A stretch of DNA of 64,000 nt from Torymus aiolomorphi. Taxonomy: Eukaryota; Arthropoda; Insecta; Hymenoptera; Torymidae. A program made the translations under genes and the position numbers. Positions 25,474 through 36,631 of the stretch are shown here, piece by piece (the stretch's first letter is position 1; each line of letters starts with the position of its first letter). Where the stretch lies: positions 99,210,628 through 99,274,627 of the forward strand of contig CM070875.1 in assembly GCA_036365515.1 (NCBI GenBank), read 5' to 3'. Below the pieces are notes generated by a model. The model searched no databases. It worked only from the letters and a program-made list of their open reading frames with translations, and had not been told where the DNA came from.

Positions 25474-25880
25474 TAAGGGGGCTAGACACCTTTTTTCTCT
25501 GAAATAAGAAGTCACATTTTAATACATAAATGTAAACTAATTATTTCATACTTGTTATATATAAAAGTGGGTATATTTACCTTACCTTAAAACTTTCTCC
25601 GATGGGCCTTTTATATGGTCCAGAACCATAGTCATCGATGAAACAAGTTTTTTCACTAACCGTAAGCTTTGAAATTTTCCTGTGGATGGATTGACTCCAG
25701 ATTTGAACTAAATTACTCCTGAATAGTATAATTCTCATATGAGTGTAGGGATTTTTGATCTAATGAGAAAAAAAAATTGTGCTGTTTTTCAAGAGCTTTT
25801 TTTAATTTTTTAAAATTTTTTATATTTTTTCATAATTTTTCTGATGTAAAAATTTTTTCCGACATTTAATCCTAACTCCC
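25474..25880 (+). mobile_element. TTAA-type element fragment, copy 2
   Basis: Reverse complement of 4625-5034 with few differences. It starts TTAAGGGGGCTAGACACC directly after the solo LTR's flank. The terminus resembles that of the element at 36636-38672. Noncoding and one-ended. Confidence 0.65.
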
Positions 25881-25884
25881 TACA

Positions 25885-26850
25885 CACAGCCAAGCGAGGA
25901 GAGTTGGGCACCTAAAAGCCACATCTGACTAATAAATAGATAACCCGGGAAAACATTACCATACGAAAGGAAAGTCGGCAGCAGTGATCGTCGTTCACTC
26001 CCCTCTCTTTCACAGCTACCTGCAACAAAACAAAAGTACCATCAGCTCACCTATCAGAGAGGTTAGGAACGTAAAAGGGCTTACCAAATCTGCTCACGTA
26101 ACCGACTCTGCTGCTTTGCTGTTTCTGACCAATCACCACCAGCCGACGGACACAACGAGGGGGAAGGTGTCCACCGGAACATCGCCCTTCAGCAGACGCT
26201 GTCATCATCAGGAACGCCAGGAACCGGACGACACGAAGTATTGCACGCGCACACATCAACGCCAGCCATCACGACTGCGGCGTTAGTACTTCGTGCGGCC
26301 GCCCATGCATGCGACGCTAACGTCAAGGCGCGGAGGCAAGGAAGAAGAGTGAGCTTCAAAAAGAAACACTTCCCCGCGAGCGAGCGAGCAGGAAACATCC
26401 CGTGCCCTGGACGACGAACAGCTGAGATCTTCAGCACCACTTATATCGGCAAAGTGTATTTAGTTTTAACTCGTGACCAAACAATCTCTCTGAGGTGTCT
26501 TCAGCGTCAACTTCGCGACTCCGATTCTTTACGCCTTGTAGGTTGCCGAATATTCTAGTGTGGAGTCTTTCCCTTCTTTTCCTCTCTTTTTCAACGTGTT
26601 AGAGTGTGTGCGCGCCGCAATTTTTTTTTTGCGAGTTTTTTTTTGCGGATGAACGCATAGTACACGTAAGCCAAGTTTGTCAGGGTACGAGAGCCGCATC
26701 GGAGCAGCTGTACTTGCGCTTTAGATACGAACCCGCTAGGACTTTCTCCTCGAGTAGTCAACGTCTCATGCAACGAGCCGCAGGAGCAGCTGGCGCTCAC
26801 TTTTTAGTAACTGTCAATAAAATACTCTTGTCTTTTTCTAACTATTAAAT
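25885..26850 (+). repeat. Dispersed repeat, copy 2 (partner at 1.0-1.8 kb)
   Basis: Direct-orientation relative of 1020-1790, somewhat longer because of extra sequence near 26440-26700. It has an AATAAA near its end (26817). LTR-like in composition, but no terminal duplication was found. Open frames here are not conserved between the copies. Confidence 0.6.
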
Positions 26851-26924
26851 CGGGAGTGTCACATCAACTTGTTATTTCCACTAATCCCAGCGTACTCTCC
26901 AATTCATCGTATGACCGCGAGTTA

Positions 26925-27062
26925 CAATATTAAAGAGATAAAATTCAGACTTGTTTTAGTTACGCCCGTAAACTAAACAGCTTCTAAAGAAGTAAAATTT
27001 CGATTTTTGTTCTTACGACCGCAAACTAAACATCTCCTATATATTAAGACATCTTCTATATA
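26925..27062. repeat. 62-bp tandem array, left part
   Basis: Units contain TTACGACCGTAAACTAAACA, then TATATATTAAGG-like sequence and AAAATTCAGACTT. The array is split by the MITE at 27063-27638 and resumes after it. Confidence 0.7.
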
Positions 27063-27638
27063 TTAAGGTGGCTCCGGCGTTTTATTAAAAACATAAGAAT
27101 CTAAAAATAAAAATCCTAATCGAAAGCTGAAATTCGAAGCTATTTAGTGGATTATGTCCCGAATAGGGCCACCCACTAAATGAAAAAGGAAAAAAATGTT
27201 GAGATTCGTTGAAATTCGTACTTTTAATACAGGCTCTTATGGGAGAAGAACAATTTTTAAGTATTAATTTTCCTGTTGTGAGTTGAAAACACATAAGTTC
27301 TTCCAAAACAAACGTGTAAATAATTGCTTATTATCTATAGTTTACAATGATGTGTTGAAGTCTGACGATCACCGACCAAATTTTCAAGAAATCTTTATGC
27401 ATAAAATAAAGAACCGTTCTTCCTATGTATAACATACACTAGCAGGGCCGTAGCATTTGACCAGTATTAACGAATAACTTTCTTATTTTAACGTTGCAGG
27501 GTGCTTAAATGGTTAAGAATACCTTACAACTTGTCATTAGCTAAATATTATTACAATTTCGTCGATTCTCTAAGTAAAAATGCAATGCACCCTAAAAGCC
27601 CCCCAATGATACGGCCCAGCGCGCCGGAGCCACCTTAA
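27063..27638. mobile_element. TTAA MITE, 576 bp with duplications
   Basis: TTAA at 27063-27066 is followed by GGTGGCTCCGGCG; the complement CGCCGGAGCCACC precedes TTAA at 27635-27638. The interior is noncoding. TTAA duplications fit piggyBac- or Kolobok-type mobilisation. The MITE split a 62-bp tandem array whose units continue on both sides. Confidence 0.8.
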
Positions 27639-27730
27639 GGAGTTGTAATTCAGAGTTTTTTAGTTACGACCGTAAACTAAACATATTCTATATATTGAGG
27701 TGATAAAATTTAGACTTTTTTTACTTACGG
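27639..27730. repeat. 62-bp tandem array, right part
   Basis: Continuation of the array at 26925-27062, with TTACGACCGTAAACTAAACA at 27663-27682. Confidence 0.7.
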
Positions 27731-28726
27731 TCCATAGTGGGGAATTTCTGACTTTTTTTTCAAAATCTTAGAACATTTGAAGATTCAAGGTAAAGGCATA
27801 AGAAATATAGCAAAAATATGAAGAAAGTGTTATTTACATTACTAACCGCAAAACAGGGAGAGAATGTGTCAAATTTCGGCAAACATGTGTTTCGTCTTTT
27901 GCCAAAAAAGATTATCTACTCGTAAGTCAGCGTTTTTAGTCATTTTTGGTAGATTTTGGATCGTTGAATATGATACCGGAACTGAAACTGGTCGCAAACC
28001 TAACGTCAATCGGCAAACATGATGTTAATGCCTGTATGTAGAAGTTCTTAATTTTAATGGTTTAATACAGAACTTCTCTGGACTTGAATATAAAAGTATG
28101 TTAAAGAATAATTTACTATGGTTGTTACAGCAGAAATAGTAGAAGTGTGATAGTGTGTGTAAAATAGGGTGGATGTGTGTGTATGCGTTAGATGGTGTTT
28201 ATGTGTCTGAGTGTCTGTGAGTGTGTGTATACGACCGAATCCATCTTAAATCAGGTGGTCCACGTATTCCTATGTCACTGATCATTTTGAAATTAAAATA
28301 TTTATATTCTTCTCCAAAAATTATTTGACACGTATTTTTTAATTTTTTTTGCATCAAAATTTCATGCGTCCAGCGATGCCGAAAAATTCTGAGAAAATCC
28401 TTACAATTAGAAAAAAATGTTTCAATGTAATTTTCAAACTACTACTGTTTCACCAGTTTTTTAAGCTTTTAAGCGTGTAACACATGATTTCACTCAGTTT
28501 TGAGCCCTCTTTCACGTCCTTTATGTTATTTAAAAAAATAAATAAATAAATAAAAAATGCATGAGTTATGCGCTTTTTACTGAAAAATGCATTTTTCTCG
28601 AATATCCCATTTTTTCTTTTTGCTCAACTTTTTTTTGTCATAATAGAGGACGTAAATACCTATCTAGATGTATTTGTGAGATACACGGCATTTGCGCTGG
28701 GATAGCGATCGCTAAAGACATAACAC
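27731..28726. other. Unassigned DNA
   Basis: A GT-rich low-complexity stretch lies near 28140-28235. No gene is recognised. Confidence 0.45.
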
Positions 28727-29520
28727 AAACAAAGGCTATAGTGGGATAAGAGGGTCAAAATGGCACTCACCTGGATTTCTATTTGAGATTGACCATTCGA
28801 AAGTACATTATTAAAAACCTCTTTAGCCCAATTTTGAGCTCCCTAGATGATGATTGAAGTCTTCTAACCTAAAAAACGTGTTTTTTCGAAAATTTTTTTT
28901 TCCACTCGACCCATTCTTTCAAAAAATCTGAAAAATTCACGGACGTGTGTTTTTGACTAAGAAAACAGCCTGATTTATTTCAGATTTTTTAAATAAAAAT
29001 TTAGCTCAGGAAAAACTTTTTAATTTTTCAATGATTTTTTAGGTTATGTGGGTAATTTTTGGCTAACTTGTAAATAATGATTTTTTGTGTATTTTTTCCG
29101 TTCTTTCAAATGGCGGTGTCCGAATTTGCGTTTTCGAGCCGGAACGTACTCAAAATTCGAAAAAACCAATGTTTTAAGAATTTTTCCCATGTTTTTGGCA
29201 CATAACCTCAAAACCAATAGCTAAATAAGTTTTTATAAACAATTTTTTTTCAATTTCTTTCTATATCTTTATATCCCACTGTCAGGACTACCATTTTTGC
29301 ATTAGATAATGCTCGAAAATTAAATTATAAACATTTTTTTCGTGTTTTTACCATGTTTTTGGAACATAACCTCAAAGAATATTGTTCAATACGTGTTAAG
29401 ACATACAAAAATATTCTAAAAATTTTTTTTTAATGAAAAAAATTTTTAGAATCGAGTATTATTTCGTCGGTAGCTACAAAGGGCCTGATATAGCCTTTTT
29501 CAGGCGCAGAGAAACTTTAT
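28727..29520 (-). repeat. Dispersed repeat C, copy 1 (inverted partner at 46.7-48.7 kb)
   Basis: 28727-29070 matches the complement of 48308-48655, and 29446-29520 matches the complement of 46745-46816, including GGCCTGATATAGCC and TTTTTCAGGCGCAG. The two copies therefore share both ends but differ in the middle: here 29070-29446 is unique, there about 1.5 kb of (CA)n-family sequence lies between. Noncoding. Confidence 0.7.
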
Positions 29521-29817
29521 ATCATTGAAAACTCTTAAATTAACTATTCTTATTCAAATTCATTTGTAGATAAATAAAAATGATTAAATATTTCTAATAC
29601 AAATTAATTATTATAACAATTTTATGAATATTTTTGTGCTTTTATTAAAACAATAAAATAATTATGTACCATTTCATATTTGACCTTTATTCTTGCGAGA
29701 ATTGTTTTTAGAAGTACTATTTGACAAAATTACATGAGTAATAATTTTTAATATTGAATTTTAATAATATTTTTAATCCTCGTCACTATCTTCGTCTATT
29801 ACAGGATCAATATCTGA

Positions 29818-31817
29818 AGTAAGGTAAAAGTACCCTTTATGGAACAGTTTTTGCTAGTTTAGAGTTTGGATTGAGATTAAAACTATTGTACAAGAGTAAT
29901 ATTTACAATTTTTGGATATCAATCGATGGGGTAAAGATCAAAGATTAAAATGAGACCTTAAAAAAGCAAATTGAATACGAATTGTAATTATTACAATTAA
30001 AAAACCGAACCGACACCAAGTACGTATTATAGAACGACATTTTTACAAATTGTCCCCCCCGTTCCATAATCGATGTCCTTATTTTGGAACAGGATAGAAA
30101 TCAGTTTTAATTTAATAACTTATGTAATATTTTACTTACAATAAGAGGCTTATGATATACAAATGATGATTTTAAATTTTTTATAATTTTTTTTATTAAA
30201 AAACATGAATATAAAATACAATTTTAAACGTATCAAATTAATACAGTAATTGCATACAACTTAAAATACTTAATACTTATTTTTAAATATCTGAAATTAC
30301 AATTAATTTATTTTTTGGTTTGGATTTATTATTTGCTACACTATTTTCATTTCGAACATAGTCTCTTCTTCCATCGTATTACTTTTTAAGTTATTTTCAA
30401 GATTACTCGAGTGAAGATTTATTTTTTCAGAAGTTATTACACTTTCTTGACAAATCTTATTATTGACTGTTCGACTGATAGATTCTTGTGTTTGATCATT
30501 GTATACTATATTGCAGATGGAGAAAAAACTCCTAAAAAAATTCAACATGATTAAAATAAGAAAAATGTTAATATAGTTACATGAATAATTTGCAATTAGA
30601 TTGTACGAACGCTATTGACTTAGTTTCTCAATCAAATTTTCTGTTGTAAAATCTTCATAGTTATCGAGTAACCATTCTTCATTTAATATGCAATTATCCT
30701 TATTTAAACTGTTGCTTAGTTCTATACTACTTTTCTATATGAGGTTTTAAAACTTTAGACGAGCCAGGTCTTGAAGGAGATTCTTGTGGGTCTTTACAGC
30801 TCTGTGGAGAGATGTGGCTGGGACATTCAATTTAGCTGTAATTTGCAGTGCAGCATTAACTGCATTAAAAGCTTTTTTGCAATTGTAATGCAGAATACAG
30901 TCTCCTTTTGATTTTTAGTTTCCTTTTGTCTGGTTGAACTTTCTTGCGAATAACTTTGTTGTGCTAAGCATTCTTTTTTAACATCTCTTTAATATCTTCC
31001 GTAGTCTCATTTTATTTGTCTTATGTTGTGCCTTTATTTTTTTTCTTCGCTGTCATTTTTCTTGAGTTTCATAAAATCTGTAAAAAATAAAAAACAAATT
31101 TCTAAAGGAATGTAACTTACAAACTGATTTTTTATTAAATTTATAGGTTAGGTTTGGTATTTATGTTTCAAAATCAGAATTTCACAAACAAATATATACT
31201 TACTTATGTAAAATGATGCAGGAAACTCAAATGATTGTTCACGCACGTCTCAAGATAATGTTAAATAATAAATAACTTTAAAACTGTTGAGTGAAAACGC
31301 GCTCCATAAAGGGGACATGCTTAGAGACAGAGGTCCCCGAACTCGGAACGCCACCTTTGGTTGTTTCATAAACTCGGACTACACTCGTTTGTATGCGGCA
31401 ATTATGAAACACTAAAATATTTATTGAAAATCTTTATTGTTGCAGAAAAACTACTGTAAAACTTTAATCTATGAGTAAAAAACTGCATATTATAAAAAGA
31501 TTGATATTTGAAAAGTGTTGGAGTGCATAGTTACAGTTAATAAAATAAAACGTATGAAACCAGCACCATTGACTTCACCAGCCACAGATTTGAGTAGATC
31601 TCAGAGTACACGCAGTCATATATTTTTTTAAAATTATAATTATCATGTAGAACTGTAAATCTCTTTGCATATTACATAATAAACTTTCACTATTCAGATA
31701 AAATTTTGATATTGCTTATCTGTATCATTAATAGACTTTATTTTACTATATTTTAAACTGTTCCATAAAGGGCTCACGATTTGAGCGATGTTTCATAATG
31801 GGTACTTTTACCTTAGT
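29818..31817. mobile_element. DNA element with 15-bp TIRs and AGT duplications
   Basis: The body is 29821-31814. Both ends read AAGGTAAAAGTACCC inward, then diverge slightly (TTTATGGAACAG versus ATTATGAAACAT). AGT flanks both ends, and its removal rejoins the host transposase's C-terminal coding sequence. A 3-bp duplication suggests PIF/Harbinger-type integration. On the minus strand near 30770-30910 a degraded frame contains KKAFNAVNAALQITAKLNVP, resembling a psq-type helix-turn-helix. A 70-codon frame at 30336-30548 has no recognisable content. Variants of TTCCATAATGGG recur inside. Confidence 0.75.
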
Positions 31818-32770
31818 AAATAATTCCGAAAGAACTTTCGCTGGTCTAATAATTTTTTACTTATATCTTGCATTACTGAGATAATATATGACTGCAGCAA
31901 TATGAGAACAGGATCCTACAGTTCGTAATCCATTGGCACAGTCACACGCATGGCGTAGGATACCGCTGTATCCAATTGAGTTAGGTTTGTATTCGATTGT
32001 AGCATTTGTAAGTCTTACTGTTAATATGCCTGGACCTTATTAATACTTTAATGATATTAGGTTTGATCTTAATATATTCCAAATTGATATTGTTACTATC
32101 ATCCATTAACTGAGCCAAATAACATACGGCTTGAACTAATTGATAGGTACCTGAAAAAATATTTTGAGATCTCTTTCAGTCATCTACGGAAAGTCAATGA
32201 TTTCTTGGGATGTTAGCTTGATCGTAGTAGTGGACCGTCTAGACCATCTCGCTGTCTCCGCTTCTAATGCTAAAGTATTTTCACTTTGATTAGAATTTAA
32301 CATTCTTTCGATGATTATACCTTATAAGCCACCGTCATCTTTATCGCTATTTAAACGCTTACCAAAAAGGTTGTTGAGAAAACGTACAATATGCACCAGC
32401 TTTTGGTAAAAGTTTATTATCTAATTGCTGGTGAAGAAGCTTATACTTTTTATCAAGAATACAATGAACAGCCTCTACAACCCATCTCAATTTCGTAACG
32501 TAACGAGATTCATTCGATTCAGTCGTACCCAAGTTGGGTCTATTTCCCTTTAAGGCAGGCATGAGAATCTTAAAGCTAAGACTTTTTAAATAAGGTATCA
32601 CATCCCTAAAACCTCTATCTACAACGCAAACATCACCTTCTCTCATGACAGTTCTTATACCATCTGGATCATCCATTACTTTCTTCATGATGCTTGCATC
32701 ATTTTCTGTGGCTAAAAACGGACCAGGGACATCAACGACGAATCCGTCTGTCGTGCAAATAGTGAATGGC

Positions 32771-33594
32771 TTCCCTGTTGAAAATATTCATGTGGATTTT
32801 ACATTGATTTCCACATGGAATCCATATGGAATCCATATGGAATCTATACGGATTCCATATGGATTCCACGTGGATTCCATGTGGAAATCAGTCCCAAATC
32901 GTCCTGTGGATTTCCGCATGGAATTCCATATAGATTTCTATATGAATTTTTCTACAAATATTTGTAAAGCAAAATCCGTATGGATTTCTATGTAGATTTC
33001 CATGGAGAAATCCAGGTAAAAGACGACATGATCCATATAGATTTCCATATGGATTTCCATGTGGTAATTTAAATGTTTATAAAAATGTTTATTTATAAAA
33101 TTTAAAAATTTTTTTACTAGGGATACGTTTTTTACCATATGAGTAAAGCATAAAAAATTATAAACTATAATTTCCTCTTATGTAATTCTTCGAAAAGATT
33201 CTACAGTACTTGTTGTCAAAAATATGTATCCTAGTAAAACAAAATATAACACTTTTATAAATAAACATTTTTATAAACATTAAAATTACCATATGGAAAT
33301 CCATATGGAAATCCATGTGGAAATCTATATGGATCATGTCGTTTTTTACCTTGATTTCCCCATGGAAATCTACATGGAAATCCATACGGATTTTGTTTTA
33401 CAAATGTTTGTAGAAAAATTCATATAGAAATCTATATGGAATTCCATGTGGAAGTCCACAGAACGATTTGGGACTGATTTCCACATGGAATCGACATGGA
33501 ATCCATATGGAATCCGTATAGATTCCATATGGATTCCATATGCATTCCATGTGGAAATCAGTGTAAAATCCACATGGATATTTTCAACAGGGTT
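32771..33594. mobile_element. Fold-back element of TCCAYRTGGA palindromes, TT duplications
   Basis: The 820-bp body runs from CCCTGTTGAAAATAT (32773) to its complement ending CAACAGGG (33592). Arms of about 330 bp are built largely from short palindromic decamers such as TCCATATGGA, TCCACATGGA and TCCATGTGGA, each with a CANNTG core. A central loop of about 150 bp is AT-rich. TT lies on both sides; removing the element plus one TT restores the host transposase frame through codons for LVKPF. Frames rich in HMDFHMDFH here are repeat translations. Confidence 0.85.
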
Positions 33595-34640
33595 GACCAA
33601 AGGATATTTCTTCTGACCTGAACATGACTTTCGTTGGTATTCATTATTTTTAATTTGTTGATGACGTAAGTAAGTTCCATCAAAAACCAAAACAAGCTCA
33701 TTCGCTAATTTAAACAGTTTTTTTGCATAAATGGAAGTGTGCTCACGTATGAGATCCTCCCTTTTAATACTTTTTACTCCAAAATATTTCTGTAGGACAT
33801 CTTTTTCAAATGAATTAATTACTGATTGACAAAAATGTGGAACTCTTATTTCGTTTTCTATTTCGGAAATAGGCGAAATAAAATTATTCGACGATCCAGT
33901 TCATAATTTAAATAAACATATAACCAGAGCTTGTGTAACATCTCTAGAATTCGATGATTTCATGGAAACTAATAATTTTCTCAGCTCTTGCAATTGATCA
34001 GTCGAAAGACCAGTAAAAGAGAATAATCTGAAATTTTTTTTTAAAATAAACATATTTCATCTGCAGTTAAAAAGCTCGTGTTACTGTATATCTGTATTAG
34101 TTCCAGGTCATCATCAAAAAATCGTTTTTTTTATTAAATGCTCCGTACAAACTCGATTGCCATTTGGAATAAAGATTTGCATTTCTTTGAAATATTGCAG
34201 TCTTGCAGTCAATGGTATACGTGTCAAGTTATTTTTGTTTCTGCAAACGCAACATGCTGTATGAGAAATCATAGTTCTTTTGAGGGGCAACTCGGTGGAA
34301 GGTTTTTTTTCTACAGGTGGTTTTAATACTACCTCAAAAGCGCTCCCTGAACTCTGAGAGCTGGGTATTTTCGAGCTTGACTGAGAACTTATTGGTTGAC
34401 TTTGATCACTGGTTGAAGGTTCTACTTTTCGTGTGCCAAAAAAAACAAGTCTTCTACATTTATCGTAAAGTTTAAACCCAATGTCAACATTATCTACATT
34501 TAACTGCTCACAAACGGCTTCAACTTCACTAGCTGAATTAATGATCTTAATCTGAGCTGATATTTTACTCAGATTTCGCTTGAAGCAGTTGCAACATTGG
34601 TCAGTTGCATCAAATTCATCCATGTTTGATGCAAAAACTA

Positions 34641-36186
34641 AAATGGAAAATATTTAAGATATATTATGGGATCATGGATGTAATTACAAAAAATATCGGT
34701 GATTTTTAAACAGTTACTTGCGTAATAATCAATCTTTTTTAAAGTCATTAAGCCATTATCTAATTATCACAAAATTAATGAATTTGATTATCATTTCATA
34801 TTAAAATGATTTTTTTCACCAAGAAATATAATGCACTTAAAACTATTTTGATAATAATTAATGAATGGTAAAGAATTAAATATTTCTTGAAATATGGACT
34901 ATATTCTGGTTTTTGTTAGGTATTGTTAGAAATTGAGGTGACGATCTATTCTAATTGACTCGAAAGTACAAGTATAGACATAGATAATTTAAGCAAAACG
35001 TCACCTTTGCAAAGAGAATTTTAATACACTCCTTTTAACGCACACCTTTGTAAGAATGAGATTATCTATATATAAATACTTTTTTGGCAATTTGCTTGCG
35101 GAAAGCTAAGCAACATCTAGTGATAACAATCCCATACAATCACTAAAAAAAAGAGATGCTCGAATCTCGAACATATTTATCAACATGAAATACAAAATCT
35201 TTTTTTTTAATATGCATTGATGGAAATTAGTAATTATCATAAAATGTGAAGTCTGTAGAATACATTTGTATCATCGAGAGTGTACTGCCTAATGCTGTGA
35301 TATATATTTTGAATTTTTTATTTCTGAAACTTTTTTAAATAATAACAATAAATAAAATAAATAAATAAATAATAATAACATGTATACGAATGAACGTATA
35401 CAAGGGTTTTATATTGACAGGGTTCGTCACCGAGAAGAAATGAATTGAGAATTTAGATTCCAAGAATCTATGCTTCCAACTTTTCTCGAAAGAATAAATT
35501 GGAAAACAGAAAAAGTAAGAAATTGTCTTATTCGCAAATAAGACGAAGTAGTTATAGGCAACGTAAAGTGTAGGCAATAAATGTAGGGAACGTATAGGCA
35601 AATATTATAGGCAAGGTGTAGACAAAGTAATGTGTATGAAGCATGTGCATAAAGCACCTCCCAAATCACTCAAAACACCCGGCGAGTGGGCGCCGCAGGC
35701 CTCTACAAGTATATACTCTTAGGTGTATTTTTCATAGAAGGTTGCTCGTCGGTGCTTGCCATCTAGCGGCTCACTCGGATACTACAATCCCGAACATAAC
35801 ATCTTTGGTAAAATTATGTTATATAAATATCTGAACAGGAAAAGAATCCCAATGAATTGATAGTTATAACTTACCGTTATAAAGTATTTAAAAAAACAAC
35901 TTATTTTTTTTAAGAATACTTATTCTTTATTTTTAAAATCTTAGTATTTATTTTTTTTTAATTCACATTTGTGTGTATTTTTTTATGTACAAGTCACATA
36001 ATTCAATTTTTATTTTTATTTTATATTATATTTGTAATCATAAAGATTGCTAAGAAAGCGACCCTCAAAGGAAGGGAATGTAAGCCGCATGGCTATGGTT
36101 TGAGTGTCACATGTAAGTATATTTATTGAGAGCGGCAACTGAGATCATACAGCACGTGAAGAAAAATGATTTTATTTATATGTTAC
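34641..36186. other. AT-rich DNA, no gene recognised
   Basis: Short AT-rich reading frames only. A more GC-rich patch at 35680-35770 has no recognisable content. Confidence 0.45.
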
Positions 36187-36605
36187 GGAGGTTGGCTACT
36201 GAAATGAAAATGGTTACATGACATCATTCCAAAAACTTGATATTGTTGTTCTTCGATTCATTTCCTATCAGATGGTTTGACATCTCGGTTATGGAATAAT
36301 TCAACTTCAATGTTTAACTCTTATACATGGGTTCTTATGGAAGTAAAACCATAACCTTACTAAAAACACAAGACACTTAGGATGCGATTCTTTAAAAAAG
36401 GTAAGAACGAACCAAAAAACTACTGGCAATATAGAAAATATACAGGAGAATGTATATATGAAACCTGAAAACGACGTACAACACCGCTTCTGAGTACTAC
36501 GGCAAAACGTAAACAAACGATCGAGTTCGTCGGCTGCGAGAGGGGGTGCGCGGTGCGAGGGGACTCCTTCCTTCTGCCCCGCGCGAGTTGTTGTAGCCAA
36601 CCTCC
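36187..36605. mobile_element. Probable TTAA-type MITE, 419 bp
   Basis: A 13-bp terminal inverted repeat, GGAGGTTGGCTAC, lies at each end. The right flank is TTAA and the left flank TTAC, so the duplication is imperfect. Noncoding, with a GC-rich segment near 36520-36590. Confidence 0.5.
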
Positions 36606-36631
36606 TTAAGCGTTGGCATGTATTTTCATTA

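Larger units (their letters stand above)
29775..34640 (-). pseudogene. Zinc finger, DDE_Tnp_4-like, SWIM transposase pseudogene, split by two insertions
   Basis: Read from 34623 downwards. A 169-codon open frame (34623-34114) ends in a finger-like segment, CCVCRNKNNLTRIPLTARLQ, followed by NRVCTEHL. Then comes a region with one in-frame TGA (about 33905) and a DDE core: first Asp in VFDGTYLRHQQ (33690 on), KPFTICTTDGFVVDVPGPF (about 32770-32710), second Asp in VCVVDRGFRDV, PALKGNRPN and Glu in LRWVVEAVH (32688-32359). A frameshift follows at about 32365. A C-terminal SWIM-type finger, CDCANGLRTVGSCSH (about 31900-31940), precedes a last acidic exon, SDIDPVIDEDSDED (29817-29775). Two younger elements interrupt the gene at 32773-33592 and 29821-31814. 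In life it would be a DNA transposase; family assignment (PIF/ISL2EU-like) is tentative. Confidence 0.8.

Noticed and set aside
32645..33690. Frames rich in HMDFHMDFH and MEIHMEIYMD
   Set aside because: They are made of the TCCATATGGA palindromes of the fold-back element and run through its arms on both strands.
34114..34623. Calling the 169-codon frame an intact host THAP-like protein
   Set aside because: It lacks a full THAP signature and is followed in order by DDE and SWIM remnants of the same strand, so it is the N-terminal part of a broken transposase.
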